Assembly: GCA_902167325.1 (NCBI GenBank)
Contig: LR632930.1
Coordinates: forward strand, 4,774,001-4,838,000
DNA length: 64,000 bases
DNA from: Chitinophaga pinensis
GTDB lineage: Bacteria > Bacteroidota > Bacteroidia > Chitinophagales > Chitinophagaceae
Reading direction: 5' to 3'
Under the pieces are notes generated by a model. It saw only the letters and a program-made list of their open reading frames with translations. It did not search any database and was not told where the DNA came from. The first letter of the stretch is position 1. Each line of letters begins with the position of its first letter. Made by a program: the position numbers and the translations under genes. Below are positions 9,174 to 18,440 of this stretch, one piece after another.

Positions 9174-11861
9174 TCATCGGATCAGGTCAAACGTTCCTTT
9201 CTTATCATACATGATCAGTTTCCCATCGGGTTGCCAGAAACCGAACTTAATTACATATACATAGGTAGCAATAGGCTGTATCTCACCATTGTACTTGCCA
9301 TCCCATCCTTTGCGGTGATCGGTGGTGGTAAATAACAAGTTCCCGATGCGGTTATAGATCTGCATGCTAAAGGCAACCACAGCTTTAGATTTGGGCCGGA
9401 AGAAATCGTTCACCCCATCCTGGTTTGGCGTAAAGGCATTCGGCATTTCCAACATTGTGGAATAATCGACCAGTATACTTACGGTATCTGCCATAATACA
9501 GTTAGCGCCCGACAGTGTGCGGACGATGAACTGGGTAGGCGTAAAGATCCGGGCAGGGGTTTCCGGGCAAATCGGGCAAACTACGCCACCGGCATCTACC
9601 GGGCTCCAGATGTAATCGGTACCATTGGAAGCCCGCAGCATAAACTCGTCTCCAATACTCACAATGGTATCAGGAGTCAGTATGTTAATTCTGCCGCGGC
9701 TCAGGTTATCTACAAAGATGTTCGCCGTGCTTATGCAGCCATTCACATCCACCGCCTGCGCCAGGTAATTACCTGTGCCTAGGAAATTCACTTCCGTACC
9801 CGTGAGCGGGTTTCCATTCCAGTTATACGTATAAGGAGGTGTGCCGCCCGAAGGAGACAGCTGCACCCAGCCCTGCTGGCGATTACAGGTATCCTGCCAG
9901 GATTGGAATGGCAGTAATAAAGGCGTTGGTGATGTAAGCGTAACCTGCTGGCTGTCGAGGCAGAAAGCATTCCTGATATACACTTTGTAAATTCCAGGTC
10001 CCAGGCCGGTGAAATCCGGTGCATTGCCAAAAGGCTGCGTACCCAGCGCAAACTGGAACGGTGGCGTACCCTGGCTCACCTGCGCAAGAATAGTTCCGTT
10101 ATCACGGCCGGCACAGGTAGGGTCCGAACTCGTAGCGCTGGTAGCCAGCATACGGGACATATCCACAGCGATCTGGAAGGTATAAAGTCCCGAACAACCG
10201 TTGGCATCAAGGATATTCACCCTGTATTGCCCGGAGGGAAGATTATTGAAAATGTTATTTGTACCTGCCATGCCCCCGTTCAATGAAAAAGTAAGGGGGG
10301 CGGTACCACCCAATGCTATTACCTCCACACTGCCTCCGGGCGTATTACAATCGATGTTCACGGGTGTGCCGGTAGTGGTTATGGCCGATGTGATGGAAAT
10401 GGAAATATCATCCGTAACAGTGCATCCGCCATTAAATACGGAAACACCGTAAGTGCCGGTAGTATTTACGGTGATCAGCTGCGTGTTCTCGCCGGTAGTC
10501 CAGCTATAACGTTTATGCGGGCCGCTGCCACCATCCAGCGATACCGGGGAGCCGTTACAGATCACGATATTGTTCTGCCCGAGGTCTACAACCGGCGGTG
10601 CCAGCACCACAATATTTTTACAGAAGCTCCGCTGATTGGGTGTTCCCAGATCAGTCATCAGGTTAATGGTATAGGTTCCCGGCTGGTTGTACGTAATAGG
10701 CGGAGGCGCCTGGCCATTGAAGTTAGGGATGGATGAATTATTACAGCTGCCTAAAGTAAGGCGGGTAATACCGCCGGTTCCCACATCAGGGATAAACGCG
10801 TTAAGATCGTTCCCCGTCCTGAAGATAGATGATATCGAAGCGGGGAAGTTCAGCGTATTACCCGGATTGCCCAGGGAGGTGGCCGTCGCCGCCCCTGTTA
10901 TCCCTCCCGCAAGATCTACCCGCACAAGGGTATTATTGCCGTTATTAACAACCAGCAGGAACGTTTGCCCGCAATCCTGGAAAGCTGCAATGTCTCGCGG
11001 CTCATCCAGCAATCCGCCCATAGTCCCCAGATCAGTGCCCGTAGGAGGATTGGTGATGGAAGTACCGAAATCGTATCGTATGAGGTGATTGTTCCGGTTA
11101 GCGACGAACATATACCAATTGGGCCCCTCTTTCAGCATATGTGTTCCATATGGAACTGACATGAACCCGCCCACATTACCCAGATTGACCATGACAGGAG
11201 TTACCGTAAAATCAGCCCCGAATTCAAAACGCGTAATGGTATTATTCTGTTGATTGGTAGCGAAACCGTAATACCTGCCACCTTCCTGTATAACTGAAAG
11301 GTCGTAGGGATAAGCAAGCACGTTACCAGTATTCCCCCAGTCCACGCCACCGGAAGGGGTGTTACTCCAGGAAGTGCCAAAATCCAGCCGCACAATTTTC
11401 GGGACGGACATAGAGTTACCACCCACCACGATCAGGTGTTTGCCGGCAGCATCTTCCACAGCCTGCACACCTTCCGCATTGTCGGGCATAAAGCCGGTGA
11501 ATTGGGTAAGCAGGGTTGAAGTTGGCGTATTGAGAAGGCTATTCCCAAAATCCAACCGTACCACATTACGGTCAAAGTTGTTTATCACGAATACAAAGAA
11601 CCTGCCTGCATCTTCCACAAGCACACTGTGGGCCGGACCGTTGAGATTAGTGCCAAAATTTCCCAGATTGGTGAGTACCGGCGTCCGGAAAGGGCTGCCT
11701 GAGCAAAAGTTCCAGAACCATGAGCCTACGGCACTGGACTGATCAGTTATATTGACGGTAGTGCCAACACAAACTGTATCAGGAGCAGTAAAGCTGGCAG
11801 TTTGGGCATTTACTGTGAAGGATGTCAGGAGTAAACAAATGAGGTATAGGTACAATCGCAT
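9174..11861 (-). CDS. Large secreted protein with SprB-type repeats and gliding-motility/T9SS C-terminal domain
   Basis: An 895-residue exported protein. The signal peptide is MRLYLYLICLLLTSFTVNAQ. Residues about 40-380 hold repeating beta-propeller-like units (each with RLDFGTS or similar, NLGN and G-rich turns). Next come an immunoglobulin/PKD-like stretch and SprB-like repeats (GGTAPLTFSLNGG, SGQYRVNILDANGCSG). The last 90 residues form the gliding-motility-associated C-terminal domain: MPNAFTPNQDGVNDFFRP, MQIYNRIGNLLF, GWDGKYNG, ATYVYVIKF. That domain directs transport by the T9SS and surface attachment. The start at 11861 sits right before the signal peptide. The role is probably surface adhesion or matrix binding; the ligand is unknown. 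Confidence 0.85.
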   Translation of the reverse strand: MRLYLYLICLLLTSFTVNAQTASFTAPDTVCVGTTVNITDQSSAVGSWFWNFCSGSPFRTPVLTNLGNFGTNLNGPAHSVLVEDAGRFFVFVINNFDRNVVRLDFGNSLLNTPTSTLLTQFTGFMPDNAEGVQAVEDAAGKHLIVVGGNSMSVPKIVRLDFGTSWSNTPSGGVDWGNTGNVLAYPYDLSVIQEGGRYYGFATNQQNNTITRFEFGADFTVTPVMVNLGNVGGFMSVPYGTHMLKEGPNWYMFVANRNNHLIRYDFGTSITNPPTGTDLGTMGGLLDEPRDIAAFQDCGQTFLLVVNNGNNTLVRVDLAGGITGAATATSLGNPGNTLNFPASISSIFRTGNDLNAFIPDVGTGGITRLTLGSCNNSSIPNFNGQAPPPITYNQPGTYTINLMTDLGTPNQRSFCKNIVVLAPPVVDLGQNNIVICNGSPVSLDGGSGPHKRYSWTTGENTQLITVNTTGTYGVSVFNGGCTVTDDISISITSAITTTGTPVNIDCNTPGGSVEVIALGGTAPLTFSLNGGMAGTNNIFNNLPSGQYRVNILDANGCSGLYTFQIAVDMSRMLATSATSSDPTCAGRDNGTILAQVSQGTPPFQFALGTQPFGNAPDFTGLGPGIYKVYIRNAFCLDSQQVTLTSPTPLLLPFQSWQDTCNRQQGWVQLSPSGGTPPYTYNWNGNPLTGTEVNFLGTGNYLAQAVDVNGCISTANIFVDNLSRGRINILTPDTIVSIGDEFMLRASNGTDYIWSPVDAGGVVCPICPETPARIFTPTQFIVRTLSGANCIMADTVSILVDYSTMLEMPNAFTPNQDGVNDFFRPKSKAVVAFSMQIYNRIGNLLFTTTDHRKGWDGKYNGEIQPIATYVYVIKFGFWQPDGKLIMYDKKGTFDLIR

Positions 11862-11994
11862 TACTAAACAATTCAAAATTATTCGGCGGCGGAAAGATAT
11901 TATTTTTTTTCCTGTTTTAATATATATTATTTACTTTCCTTATTTTGCCGGTTGTATCACCTCTTGTCTTGACCTTATCTTACTTTCTAACAAC

Positions 11995-13629
11995 ATGTTA
12001 CATTGGGAAAACATTGCCCGTGGGACATTGGGCATGACGTTTCTTGTGCTCGTTTGTTACCTCCTGAGCAACAACCGGAGAGCCGTTAACTGGAAACTAG
12101 TCGGGATGGGGCTCATAGCCCAGATCATGTTCGCCATGGGGGTGCTGGACACACGGGCGGGCGGGCAACCCGTTTTCTGGTTGTTCTTTGGCATTGCCAT
12201 CACCGTTTTCTCTATCCGCAGGGCCATCCGGAAGTCGAAGGAAGGGTTTGATCTGAAGGCAGATATGGTGAGCTGGCTGCTGGCGCTCGTGGCGCTGGCG
12301 GGCTTCTTTTTCGGTATCATCCGCAGCCCCCAATACCCCCTGCCTGCCGTGGCTTTTGCTATTGGCCTCGTACCCATCCTCCTGATGGCCCGATTCCTGC
12401 CCAAACGCAACCGCGAGTTACTGAAATGGACCGTGCTGGCAGGGTGCTTCCTGCTCACCCTCTCTGTTTACATGGAATGGTGCCCGCAGGATGTGTTCCG
12501 CCGCTCCCTCGGCACCGTATCCTCCGCTTTCGTGGATCTCATCAACATCAGCCATAAAGGGACCGATTTCATGTTCGGGAAACTGGCAGACCCTTCAGGT
12601 TCCTGGGCATATATTTTCGCCGTTCAGGTACTTCCCAACATCATCTTCTTCGCGGCCTTGTCATCTATCCTCTACTACCTCGGCATCCTGCAGAAAATTG
12701 TATACGTTTTCGCTTACCTGCTGAATAAAATGAAAATCTCCGGTGCCGAAAGTCTTTCCACTGCCGCCAACATCTTCCTCGGGCAAACCGAAGCGCCCCT
12801 CATGATCCGGCCTTACCTCGATAAAATGACGCGTTCCGAGATCATGTGTATCATGGTGGGTGGCTTCGCCAACACGGCAGGCAGCGTGATGGCTGCTTAT
12901 GTGGGAATGCTCGGCGGTACCGATGAACTGGCCAAGGAATACTTCTCCCTCCATATGCTCAGCCAGAGCATTATGAGCGCCCCCGCAGCAATCGTTTGCG
13001 CCAAGCTGCTCTTCCCTGAAACTCAGGATCACCTCATCCAGAAAGATCTCCAGATACCCAAAGAGAAACTGGGCGATAACTTCCTCGATGCCATATCCAT
13101 GGGTACTACCGACGGCCTGAAGCTGGCCGTGAACGTAGGTGCCATGCTCATCGTGTTCACTGCCATGATGTATGTCGTAAATGGCATGCTGGGCTGGGTA
13201 GGTGATCAGACCAACCTGAACCCCTACATCGCCACCATAAGCGGCGGAAGGTACCAGGCCCTTTCCCTCGAAATGCTGCTCGGATACCTTTTCTCCCCCG
13301 TGGCATGGCTCATTGGCGTAGCCTCGGCGGATATACTGGCCGTGGGCCAGCTGCTTGGCATCAAAACGGTGCTGAACGAATTCCTGGCTTACCAGTCGCT
13401 GACGCAGATGAAGGAAGCCAGTGTGATCACAGATCCTAAATCTATGCTGATAGCCACGTACGCTTTGTGCGGCTTCGCCAACTTCGCGTCTATCGGCATA
13501 CAGATCGGGGGCATCAGCCAGCTGGCACCCAATCAGCGGAAGAACCTCACGGAACTGGGGATGAAAGCCCTCATTGGCGGCACCATTGCCTGCCTGATGT
13601 GCGGGTGTATAGCCGGAGCACTGAGCTAA
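11995..13629 (+). CDS. Concentrative nucleoside transporter (CNT/NupC family)
   Basis: A 544-residue inner-membrane protein with many hydrophobic helices. The CNT signature is clear around residue 250: GAESLSTAANIFLGQTEAPL, followed by a second conserved stretch AYVGMLGGTDELAKEYF. The family imports nucleosides using a proton or sodium gradient. The N-terminus is longer than in E. coli NupC (about 400 residues) and holds extra helices, as is common in Bacteroidota CNT proteins. I chose the ATG at 11995 (MLHWENIARG); the upstream in-frame extension runs back into the antisense signal peptide of the 9174 gene and is not convincing. A TATTTTG box lies about 50 nt upstream. Confidence 0.88.
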   Translation: MLHWENIARGTLGMTFLVLVCYLLSNNRRAVNWKLVGMGLIAQIMFAMGVLDTRAGGQPVFWLFFGIAITVFSIRRAIRKSKEGFDLKADMVSWLLALVALAGFFFGIIRSPQYPLPAVAFAIGLVPILLMARFLPKRNRELLKWTVLAGCFLLTLSVYMEWCPQDVFRRSLGTVSSAFVDLINISHKGTDFMFGKLADPSGSWAYIFAVQVLPNIIFFAALSSILYYLGILQKIVYVFAYLLNKMKISGAESLSTAANIFLGQTEAPLMIRPYLDKMTRSEIMCIMVGGFANTAGSVMAAYVGMLGGTDELAKEYFSLHMLSQSIMSAPAAIVCAKLLFPETQDHLIQKDLQIPKEKLGDNFLDAISMGTTDGLKLAVNVGAMLIVFTAMMYVVNGMLGWVGDQTNLNPYIATISGGRYQALSLEMLLGYLFSPVAWLIGVASADILAVGQLLGIKTVLNEFLAYQSLTQMKEASVITDPKSMLIATYALCGFANFASIGIQIGGISQLAPNQRKNLTELGMKALIGGTIACLMCGCIAGALS

Positions 13630-13687
13630 CGGAAATCTGATTACTTTTACGTCTGATCATATCACTATCACCTATAACCAATACCGC

Positions 13688-15802
13688 TTGCGCATTTTTA
13701 TCCTGATCGCCCTGCTGGCTACGTCTACCGCCGCTTTCGCACAACGCAAATGCGGAACGGATATCGCTCTCGAAAAGAAGCTCCGCTCCGCCCCACGGCT
13801 GCAGGAAACCCTCCGGCAAATGGAAAAATCTCTGCGCCGCGATAAAAGCCAGCCCGCTCCCTTCCGGACGTTTTCGCGCGTCACTATCCCCGTAGTGGTG
13901 CATATCGTACTGCCCGACCCGACCGTGGTAACCGAAGCCCAGATCCTCGGTCAGCTCGCCTCCCTCAACCTCGACTATCTCGCCCTGAATACCGATGTTT
14001 CGCAGGTACCCGCCGTATGGCAGGGCCTCACCGGCAATCCGGAGATCCAGTTCTGCCTCGCGGCACGCACGCCCGATGGCGACCCTACCAACGGAATCAC
14101 ACGCACCGTCTCCAACCGCTCCTTCCCCATCACCGGCGCCGCAGCCAGCGTGAAATACACCTCCAGTGGCGGGGCCGCAGCGTGGGACAGCGACCGCTAC
14201 CTCAACATCTGGGTATGTGAGCTGGATGAAAACTACCTCGGCGTAGCCACCTTCCCACAATTGTATGTTCCGGATGAGCAGGGTGTTGTGGTGCATTACC
14301 GGGCTTTTGGCAGCTCCGGCTCCGCCCGCGCCCCCTTCAACCTCGGCCGCACCCTCACCCATGAGATCGGGCACTTCCTGCATCTATACCACATCTGGGG
14401 GAACGACGAATCCGCTGCCTGTGACGACGACCAGGTGGCCGACACACCACCCCAGAGCGAACAAACGTATGATTGTCCGGCCGGCGTACTCACCGATGTA
14501 TGCACCCCCGCAGCGCCGGGGATCATGTACATGAACTACATGGATTATGCGAACGATGCGTGCATGCATTTCTTTACCTCCGGCCAATCGGACCGGATGC
14601 GCACTTCCCTTGAAACACAGCGTACATCGCTGATGTTTTCCGACGGCTGCCAGCCCGTGAACCTGCTGCCCAACGATGCCTCCATACTGTCTGTAGAGCG
14701 CCCGTCTGGCTACCTCTGCGATGTATCGCAAACTCCTTCGGTAGTGCTGAAAAACCGTGGGTCTGCACCGCTCACCAATGTGGTGATCCGTTACACCGTG
14801 GGCAACGGGGCGCCTGTGAGCTTTAACTGGACCGGTAACCTGGCTTCCCTCGCGCAAACTACCATAGCACTGCCGGCTTTCAATGTGGCGCCGGGCAACT
14901 TTGACTTTAAAGTATATACCCACCTTCCTAACGGCGTGGCCGATCAGCAGACGGATAACGATACCGCCACTTCATCCATGGCTTATGCAGCACCAGCGGG
15001 GTATCCGGCAGCTGAGGGCTTCGAAGGCGCAGCCTTCCCTCCTGCGGGCTTTACCATCCTGAACCCGGACCGTGGCATTACCTGGCAGCGGGCGGATTAT
15101 GGCAGTGGCAGCGGGCATTCCGTAGTGTTGCGCAACTATTTCTATGATACGAACCATGCAACGGATGATCTCCTCGGGCCGCTCATGAGCGCTCCCGGTG
15201 CGGATTCCGTGAAACTGATATTCGACATCGCGGCAGCTACCACCACGCCGGTGAACACGCCTGATAACCTTTGGGATACGCTGGAAGTGATGCTCACATT
15301 CGATTGTGGCGTAACCTTCGAACCTACCGGATACAAGAAATGGGGTGAAACGCTCATTACCCGCCGCACGCCTGCCGATGCGGAGTTTTACCCGGCAGCC
15401 GGTGAATGGCGGAAAGACACGGTGGAGCTTACACATATCGTGAAAGGAAGACCCTTCCGTGTGGCGTTCCGCAACACTTCCAACTGGGAAAATAACGTGT
15501 ACCTCGACAATATCCAGCTCCTAACCAGCCCTGTTCACCCCGACCTACGCGAGAAAGGCATCCTCATATGGCCAAACGCTTTTTCGGAGCGTTTCTTCAT
15601 TGAATTCCTCCAATGGCCGGAAGACCTCCGCGGCATCGCGGTTTATGATGCCATGGGGCGCCAGGTTTACCGCCGGGAATCGCTGCAGCGGAGCGGTAAC
15701 AGGGTGACAATTGATTTGGTAAATGCGGCAAATGGTGTTTACTTTGTAAAGTTATTTTACAGCCAACAGGTGAGGACTTATAAAATAGTGAAAGCAAAAT
15801 GA
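13688..15802 (+). CDS. Secreted M43-type (pappalysin-like) zinc metalloprotease with T9SS sorting domain
   Basis: A 704-residue exported metalloprotease. The start is unusual: a TTG at 13688 immediately precedes a good signal peptide (RIFILIALLATSTAAFAQ), and no in-frame ATG lies close upstream. The zinc site is HEIGHFLHLYH (His225, Glu226, His229, His235), with a Met-turn MNYMDYAND about 55 residues on, as in peptidase family M43B. CARDB/MAM-like beta domains fill residues 330-610. The C-terminus (IWPNAFSERFFIEF through NGVYFVKLF and TYKIVKAK) is a type A T9SS sorting signal. It is therefore secreted or surface-linked and cleaves proteins. Its stop overlaps the mqnE start in ATGA. Confidence 0.85.
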   Translation: MRIFILIALLATSTAAFAQRKCGTDIALEKKLRSAPRLQETLRQMEKSLRRDKSQPAPFRTFSRVTIPVVVHIVLPDPTVVTEAQILGQLASLNLDYLALNTDVSQVPAVWQGLTGNPEIQFCLAARTPDGDPTNGITRTVSNRSFPITGAAASVKYTSSGGAAAWDSDRYLNIWVCELDENYLGVATFPQLYVPDEQGVVVHYRAFGSSGSARAPFNLGRTLTHEIGHFLHLYHIWGNDESAACDDDQVADTPPQSEQTYDCPAGVLTDVCTPAAPGIMYMNYMDYANDACMHFFTSGQSDRMRTSLETQRTSLMFSDGCQPVNLLPNDASILSVERPSGYLCDVSQTPSVVLKNRGSAPLTNVVIRYTVGNGAPVSFNWTGNLASLAQTTIALPAFNVAPGNFDFKVYTHLPNGVADQQTDNDTATSSMAYAAPAGYPAAEGFEGAAFPPAGFTILNPDRGITWQRADYGSGSGHSVVLRNYFYDTNHATDDLLGPLMSAPGADSVKLIFDIAAATTTPVNTPDNLWDTLEVMLTFDCGVTFEPTGYKKWGETLITRRTPADAEFYPAAGEWRKDTVELTHIVKGRPFRVAFRNTSNWENNVYLDNIQLLTSPVHPDLREKGILIWPNAFSERFFIEFLQWPEDLRGIAVYDAMGRQVYRRESLQRSGNRVTIDLVNAANGVYFVKLFYSQQVRTYKIVKAK

Positions 15803-16980
15803 CGACGAACTTAGGACCGAAACCGGCGCTTGCCGCCCTCCTTGCAGCAACAACACTCGATAAGCAGCTGAAAACCATTGCAGATAAGGTTTTGGCGCAG
15901 GAACGGATTACGCAGGAAGATGGCATCGTGCTGTTTGAAAAAGGAGATATCGGATTGCTGGGCGCCCTTGCCAATCACGTTCGCGAAAGGATGCACGGCA
16001 ACAAAACGTACTTCAACCGCAACTTTCATATAGAGCCTACCAACGTCTGCGTATTTACCTGCAGATTCTGCTCCTACTCCAAACTATACAAAAACAGGGA
16101 AGAAGGCTGGGAACTGAGCATCGATGAAATGCTCGACATCGTGAAGAAATATGATGGCCAGCCTGTAACCGAAGTCCATATCGTGGGCGGCGTACATCCC
16201 AAAATGCAGCTCGATTTCTTCATGGACCTCATGCGCAAGATCAAAGCGCACCGGCCCGATCTCCATATCAAAGGTTTCACCGCCGTGGAGCTGGACTATA
16301 TGTTCCGCAAAGCCAAAGTGAGCACCGAAGAAGGTATGCGCCTCATGTACGAAGCAGGCCTGCAGAGCATGCCCGGCGGCGGAGCAGAAATCTTCCACCC
16401 CGATATCCGTGCAAAGATCTGTCATGATAAAGTAGACGGTGAAGGATGGCTCGCTATCCATAAAGCCGCGCATAATACCGGCATGGTCACCAATGCAACG
16501 ATGCTGTACGGCCATATCGAGGAATACTGGCACAGGGTAGATCATATGGAGAAACTCCGCCAGCTGCAGGACGAAACCCATGGCTTCAACACCTTCATCC
16601 CCCTCAAGTTCCGTAACAAGGATAATGAGATGGAAAACGTACCGGAGTCTTCCATCGTGGAAGATCTGAAGATGTATGCCGTGGCCCGTCTCTACATGGA
16701 TAACTTCCCCCACCTTAAAGCCTACTGGCCCATGCTTGGCCGCAGCACCGCACAGCTCACGCTGGCATTCGGTGTAAACGACCTCGATGGTACGATCGAT
16801 GATACCACCAAGATCTACTCCATGGCAGGTGCGGAAGAACAAACACCCGCCATGAGCACCGCCCAGCTGGCCATGCTCATCCGACAGGCCGGAAGGGCTC
16901 CTATTGAGCGCGATACGGTGTATAACGAAATCGCTGATTTCACTAATGTGGAATTCACTGATGAAGAATTATCGAACTGA
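15799..16980 (+). CDS. mqnE: Aminofutalosine synthase (menaquinone biosynthesis)
   Basis: A 393-residue radical SAM enzyme. The [4Fe-4S] cluster motif is CVFTCRFC (Cys84, Cys88, Cys91), preceded by the conserved FNRNFHIEPTN. The MqnE/MqnC-type motif MPGGGAEIF lies near residue 195. MqnE joins 3-(1-carboxyvinyloxy)benzoate to SAM-derived adenosine to give aminofutalosine in the futalosine route to menaquinone. Related CofH and MqnC have similar architecture; the length, the GGGAEIF segment and FIPLKFRNKDN favour MqnE. The start overlaps the stop of the secreted protease by 4 nt (ATGA), suggesting translational coupling. No other mqn gene is in the window. Confidence 0.88.
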   Translation: MTTNLGPKPALAALLAATTLDKQLKTIADKVLAQERITQEDGIVLFEKGDIGLLGALANHVRERMHGNKTYFNRNFHIEPTNVCVFTCRFCSYSKLYKNREEGWELSIDEMLDIVKKYDGQPVTEVHIVGGVHPKMQLDFFMDLMRKIKAHRPDLHIKGFTAVELDYMFRKAKVSTEEGMRLMYEAGLQSMPGGGAEIFHPDIRAKICHDKVDGEGWLAIHKAAHNTGMVTNATMLYGHIEEYWHRVDHMEKLRQLQDETHGFNTFIPLKFRNKDNEMENVPESSIVEDLKMYAVARLYMDNFPHLKAYWPMLGRSTAQLTLAFGVNDLDGTIDDTTKIYSMAGAEEQTPAMSTAQLAMLIRQAGRAPIERDTVYNEIADFTNVEFTDEELSN

Positions 16981-17000
16981 ATGAACTGTTAATATTCCAG

Positions 17001-17037
17001 AAAGAGGAAAGGCCATGCTTTTCCTCTTTTGCTTTTT
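17001..17037 (+). terminator. Intrinsic terminator after mqnE
   Basis: AAAGAGGAAA pairs with TTTTCCTCTTT around a short loop (ggccatgc), followed after two bases by a T-run ending at about 17037. It starts about 20 nt after the mqnE stop. It overlaps the leader of the next gene. Confidence 0.75.
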
Positions 17038-17067
17038 TACTACCTTCAATCCTCAAAATTCCGTAAA

Positions 17068-17613
17068 ATGAAGCAACTCAACCTGGTACTGGCCCTCACC
17101 GGCGCAATGTACCTGGCAGCATGCCAGCCGAAAAGCGGGCAACAGAAACAAAACGCCTCCGCAGGTGGTGATACCACTACTCCCGGCGTTACTACACCAA
17201 CACCCAGGGCAGACGGACCCGTGTTCACCAAAGAAGGCGTATTGTCTTTTATCAGTAAAGCAAAAGGAGATACGATCAGAACGATCGATATTGAACTGGC
17301 GCAAACAGACGAGGAAAGAGCACTTGGCCTCATGAACCGAAAATCCATGGAAGATACACAGGGTATGCTCTTCATCTTCGAGTCTGCTCAGGAGCAATCG
17401 TTCTGGATGAAGAACACCTACATCTCCCTCGATATCATGTATGTGGACGCTAATAAAGAGATCGTTTCAATCCGCAAATACACTACACCCCTCAGTGAAG
17501 ACGGTGTGCCTTCCCTGAAGCCGGCGCAATATGTGGTGGAAACCATTGCCGGGTTCTCCGACAAATTTCATGTACAGGTAGGTGACAAGGTCGATTTCAC
17601 CATTCAGAAATAA
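17068..17613 (+). CDS. DUF192 domain lipoprotein
   Basis: A 181-residue predicted lipoprotein. The signal sequence ends with YLAAC, giving the modified Cys near residue 16, followed by a Q/T/P-rich linker. Residues about 75-180 form a DUF192 domain, recognisable by LAQTDEERALGLMNRKSM, GMLFIFESAQEQSFWMKNT and SLDIMYVDANKEI. DUF192 proteins are small beta-barrel proteins of unclear function found in the envelope. The start at 17068 is set by the lipoprotein signal; the longer frame from 17029 begins inside the terminator hairpin. The stop is directly adjacent to the stop of the convergent response regulator. Confidence 0.87.
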   Translation: MKQLNLVLALTGAMYLAACQPKSGQQKQNASAGGDTTTPGVTTPTPRADGPVFTKEGVLSFISKAKGDTIRTIDIELAQTDEERALGLMNRKSMEDTQGMLFIFESAQEQSFWMKNTYISLDIMYVDANKEIVSIRKYTTPLSEDGVPSLKPAQYVVETIAGFSDKFHVQVGDKVDFTIQK

Positions 17614-18249
17614 TCAGACAAGCCCGCGCTTGTAAGCTTCCTTGATCAGTCCTGCGGCGTTCTTTACCTGCAACTTCTGTATGATGTTGAATCGATGGGT
17701 ATCAACGGTCCGCAGGCTGACAAACAGCTTCTCCGCTATCTCCCGGCTACTGAATTCACGGGCAATCAATTCGAGTATTTCCGTTTCGCGCCGCGTCAGC
17801 ACATCTTTCTTCCGCACTCTTTTCCTGTGCTGAAACAGATCCTCCAGCAGCATCGATTTCACTTTAACATCGATATACTGTTTCCCTTCATATACCGTTT
17901 CCACAGCCGAGAGCAGGCCTTCTTCGTCCATACTCTTCAACAGATAGCCGGCTGCTCCGGCGCGCATCACCTGCTTCACCTGCACAGCCTCCTGCGAGCC
18001 TGACATGCCTACGATACGGCATTCGGGAAAATCCCTCCGGATGATTTTGCATAATGCGGAAACATTCTGTTCCGGCATGTGAAGGTCCAGCAGCAGCACG
18101 TCTGCCGGCGCACGGTTCATTTCGTGAGACAGCTCCCGCCAGTCCGTGAGCGAAAACACGGTTTCGATATGCGCATGTGGTGAAAGCATGGCCGCTATCC
18201 CTTTGCCGATCACCTGGTGAGCGTCGGCAATTCCCAGCCTGATCTTCAT
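17614..18249 (-). CDS. NarL/LuxR-type response regulator (orphan)
   Basis: A 211-residue two-domain regulator. The receiver domain spans residues 1-120 with phospho-acceptor Asp55 (VLLLDLHMPEQ), the switch Thr/Ser position in VGMSGS and the conserved Lys of GYLLKS. The LuxR-type HTH lies at about 147-205 (LTRRETEILELIAREFSSRE, then KLFVSLRTVDTHR). The first acidic cluster, normally two adjacent acids before His (as in ADDH), reads ADAH here: Asp9 remains and the second acid is Ala10. No histidine kinase is adjacent, so its partner is elsewhere. The start at 18249 gives the normal MKIRLGIAD beginning. Confidence 0.9.
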   Translation of the reverse strand: MKIRLGIADAHQVIGKGIAAMLSPHAHIETVFSLTDWRELSHEMNRAPADVLLLDLHMPEQNVSALCKIIRRDFPECRIVGMSGSQEAVQVKQVMRAGAAGYLLKSMDEEGLLSAVETVYEGKQYIDVKVKSMLLEDLFQHRKRVRKKDVLTRRETEILELIAREFSSREIAEKLFVSLRTVDTHRFNIIQKLQVKNAAGLIKEAYKRGLV

Positions 18250-18417
18250 ACTAATTTGGCTTTTTTGAGGTCTTAACCACAATATTACTTATCAAGTGCT
18301 GAAAATGCATGCGTTAGCGGAGCCGTATCACATGGTTATGTGGTAGGGATTTTTACTTAGATAAGTTTAAATGGAAAAATACGGGATAATGCGTAGCTCA
18401 TGGCCCATTACGGAGGA

Positions 18418-18425
18418 TAATTTTG
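18418..18425 (+). promoter_or_regulatory. TAATTTTG -7 box upstream of the SDR gene
   Basis: An exact match to the Bacteroidota -7 consensus TAnnTTTG ending 15 nt before the ATG at 18441. No clear -33 TTTG was found at the expected distance. The rest of the 191-nt gap between 17.6-kb regulator and SDR gene is AT-rich without an evident structure. Confidence 0.45.
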
Positions 18426-18440
18426 CGGCAAACCTCTCTC

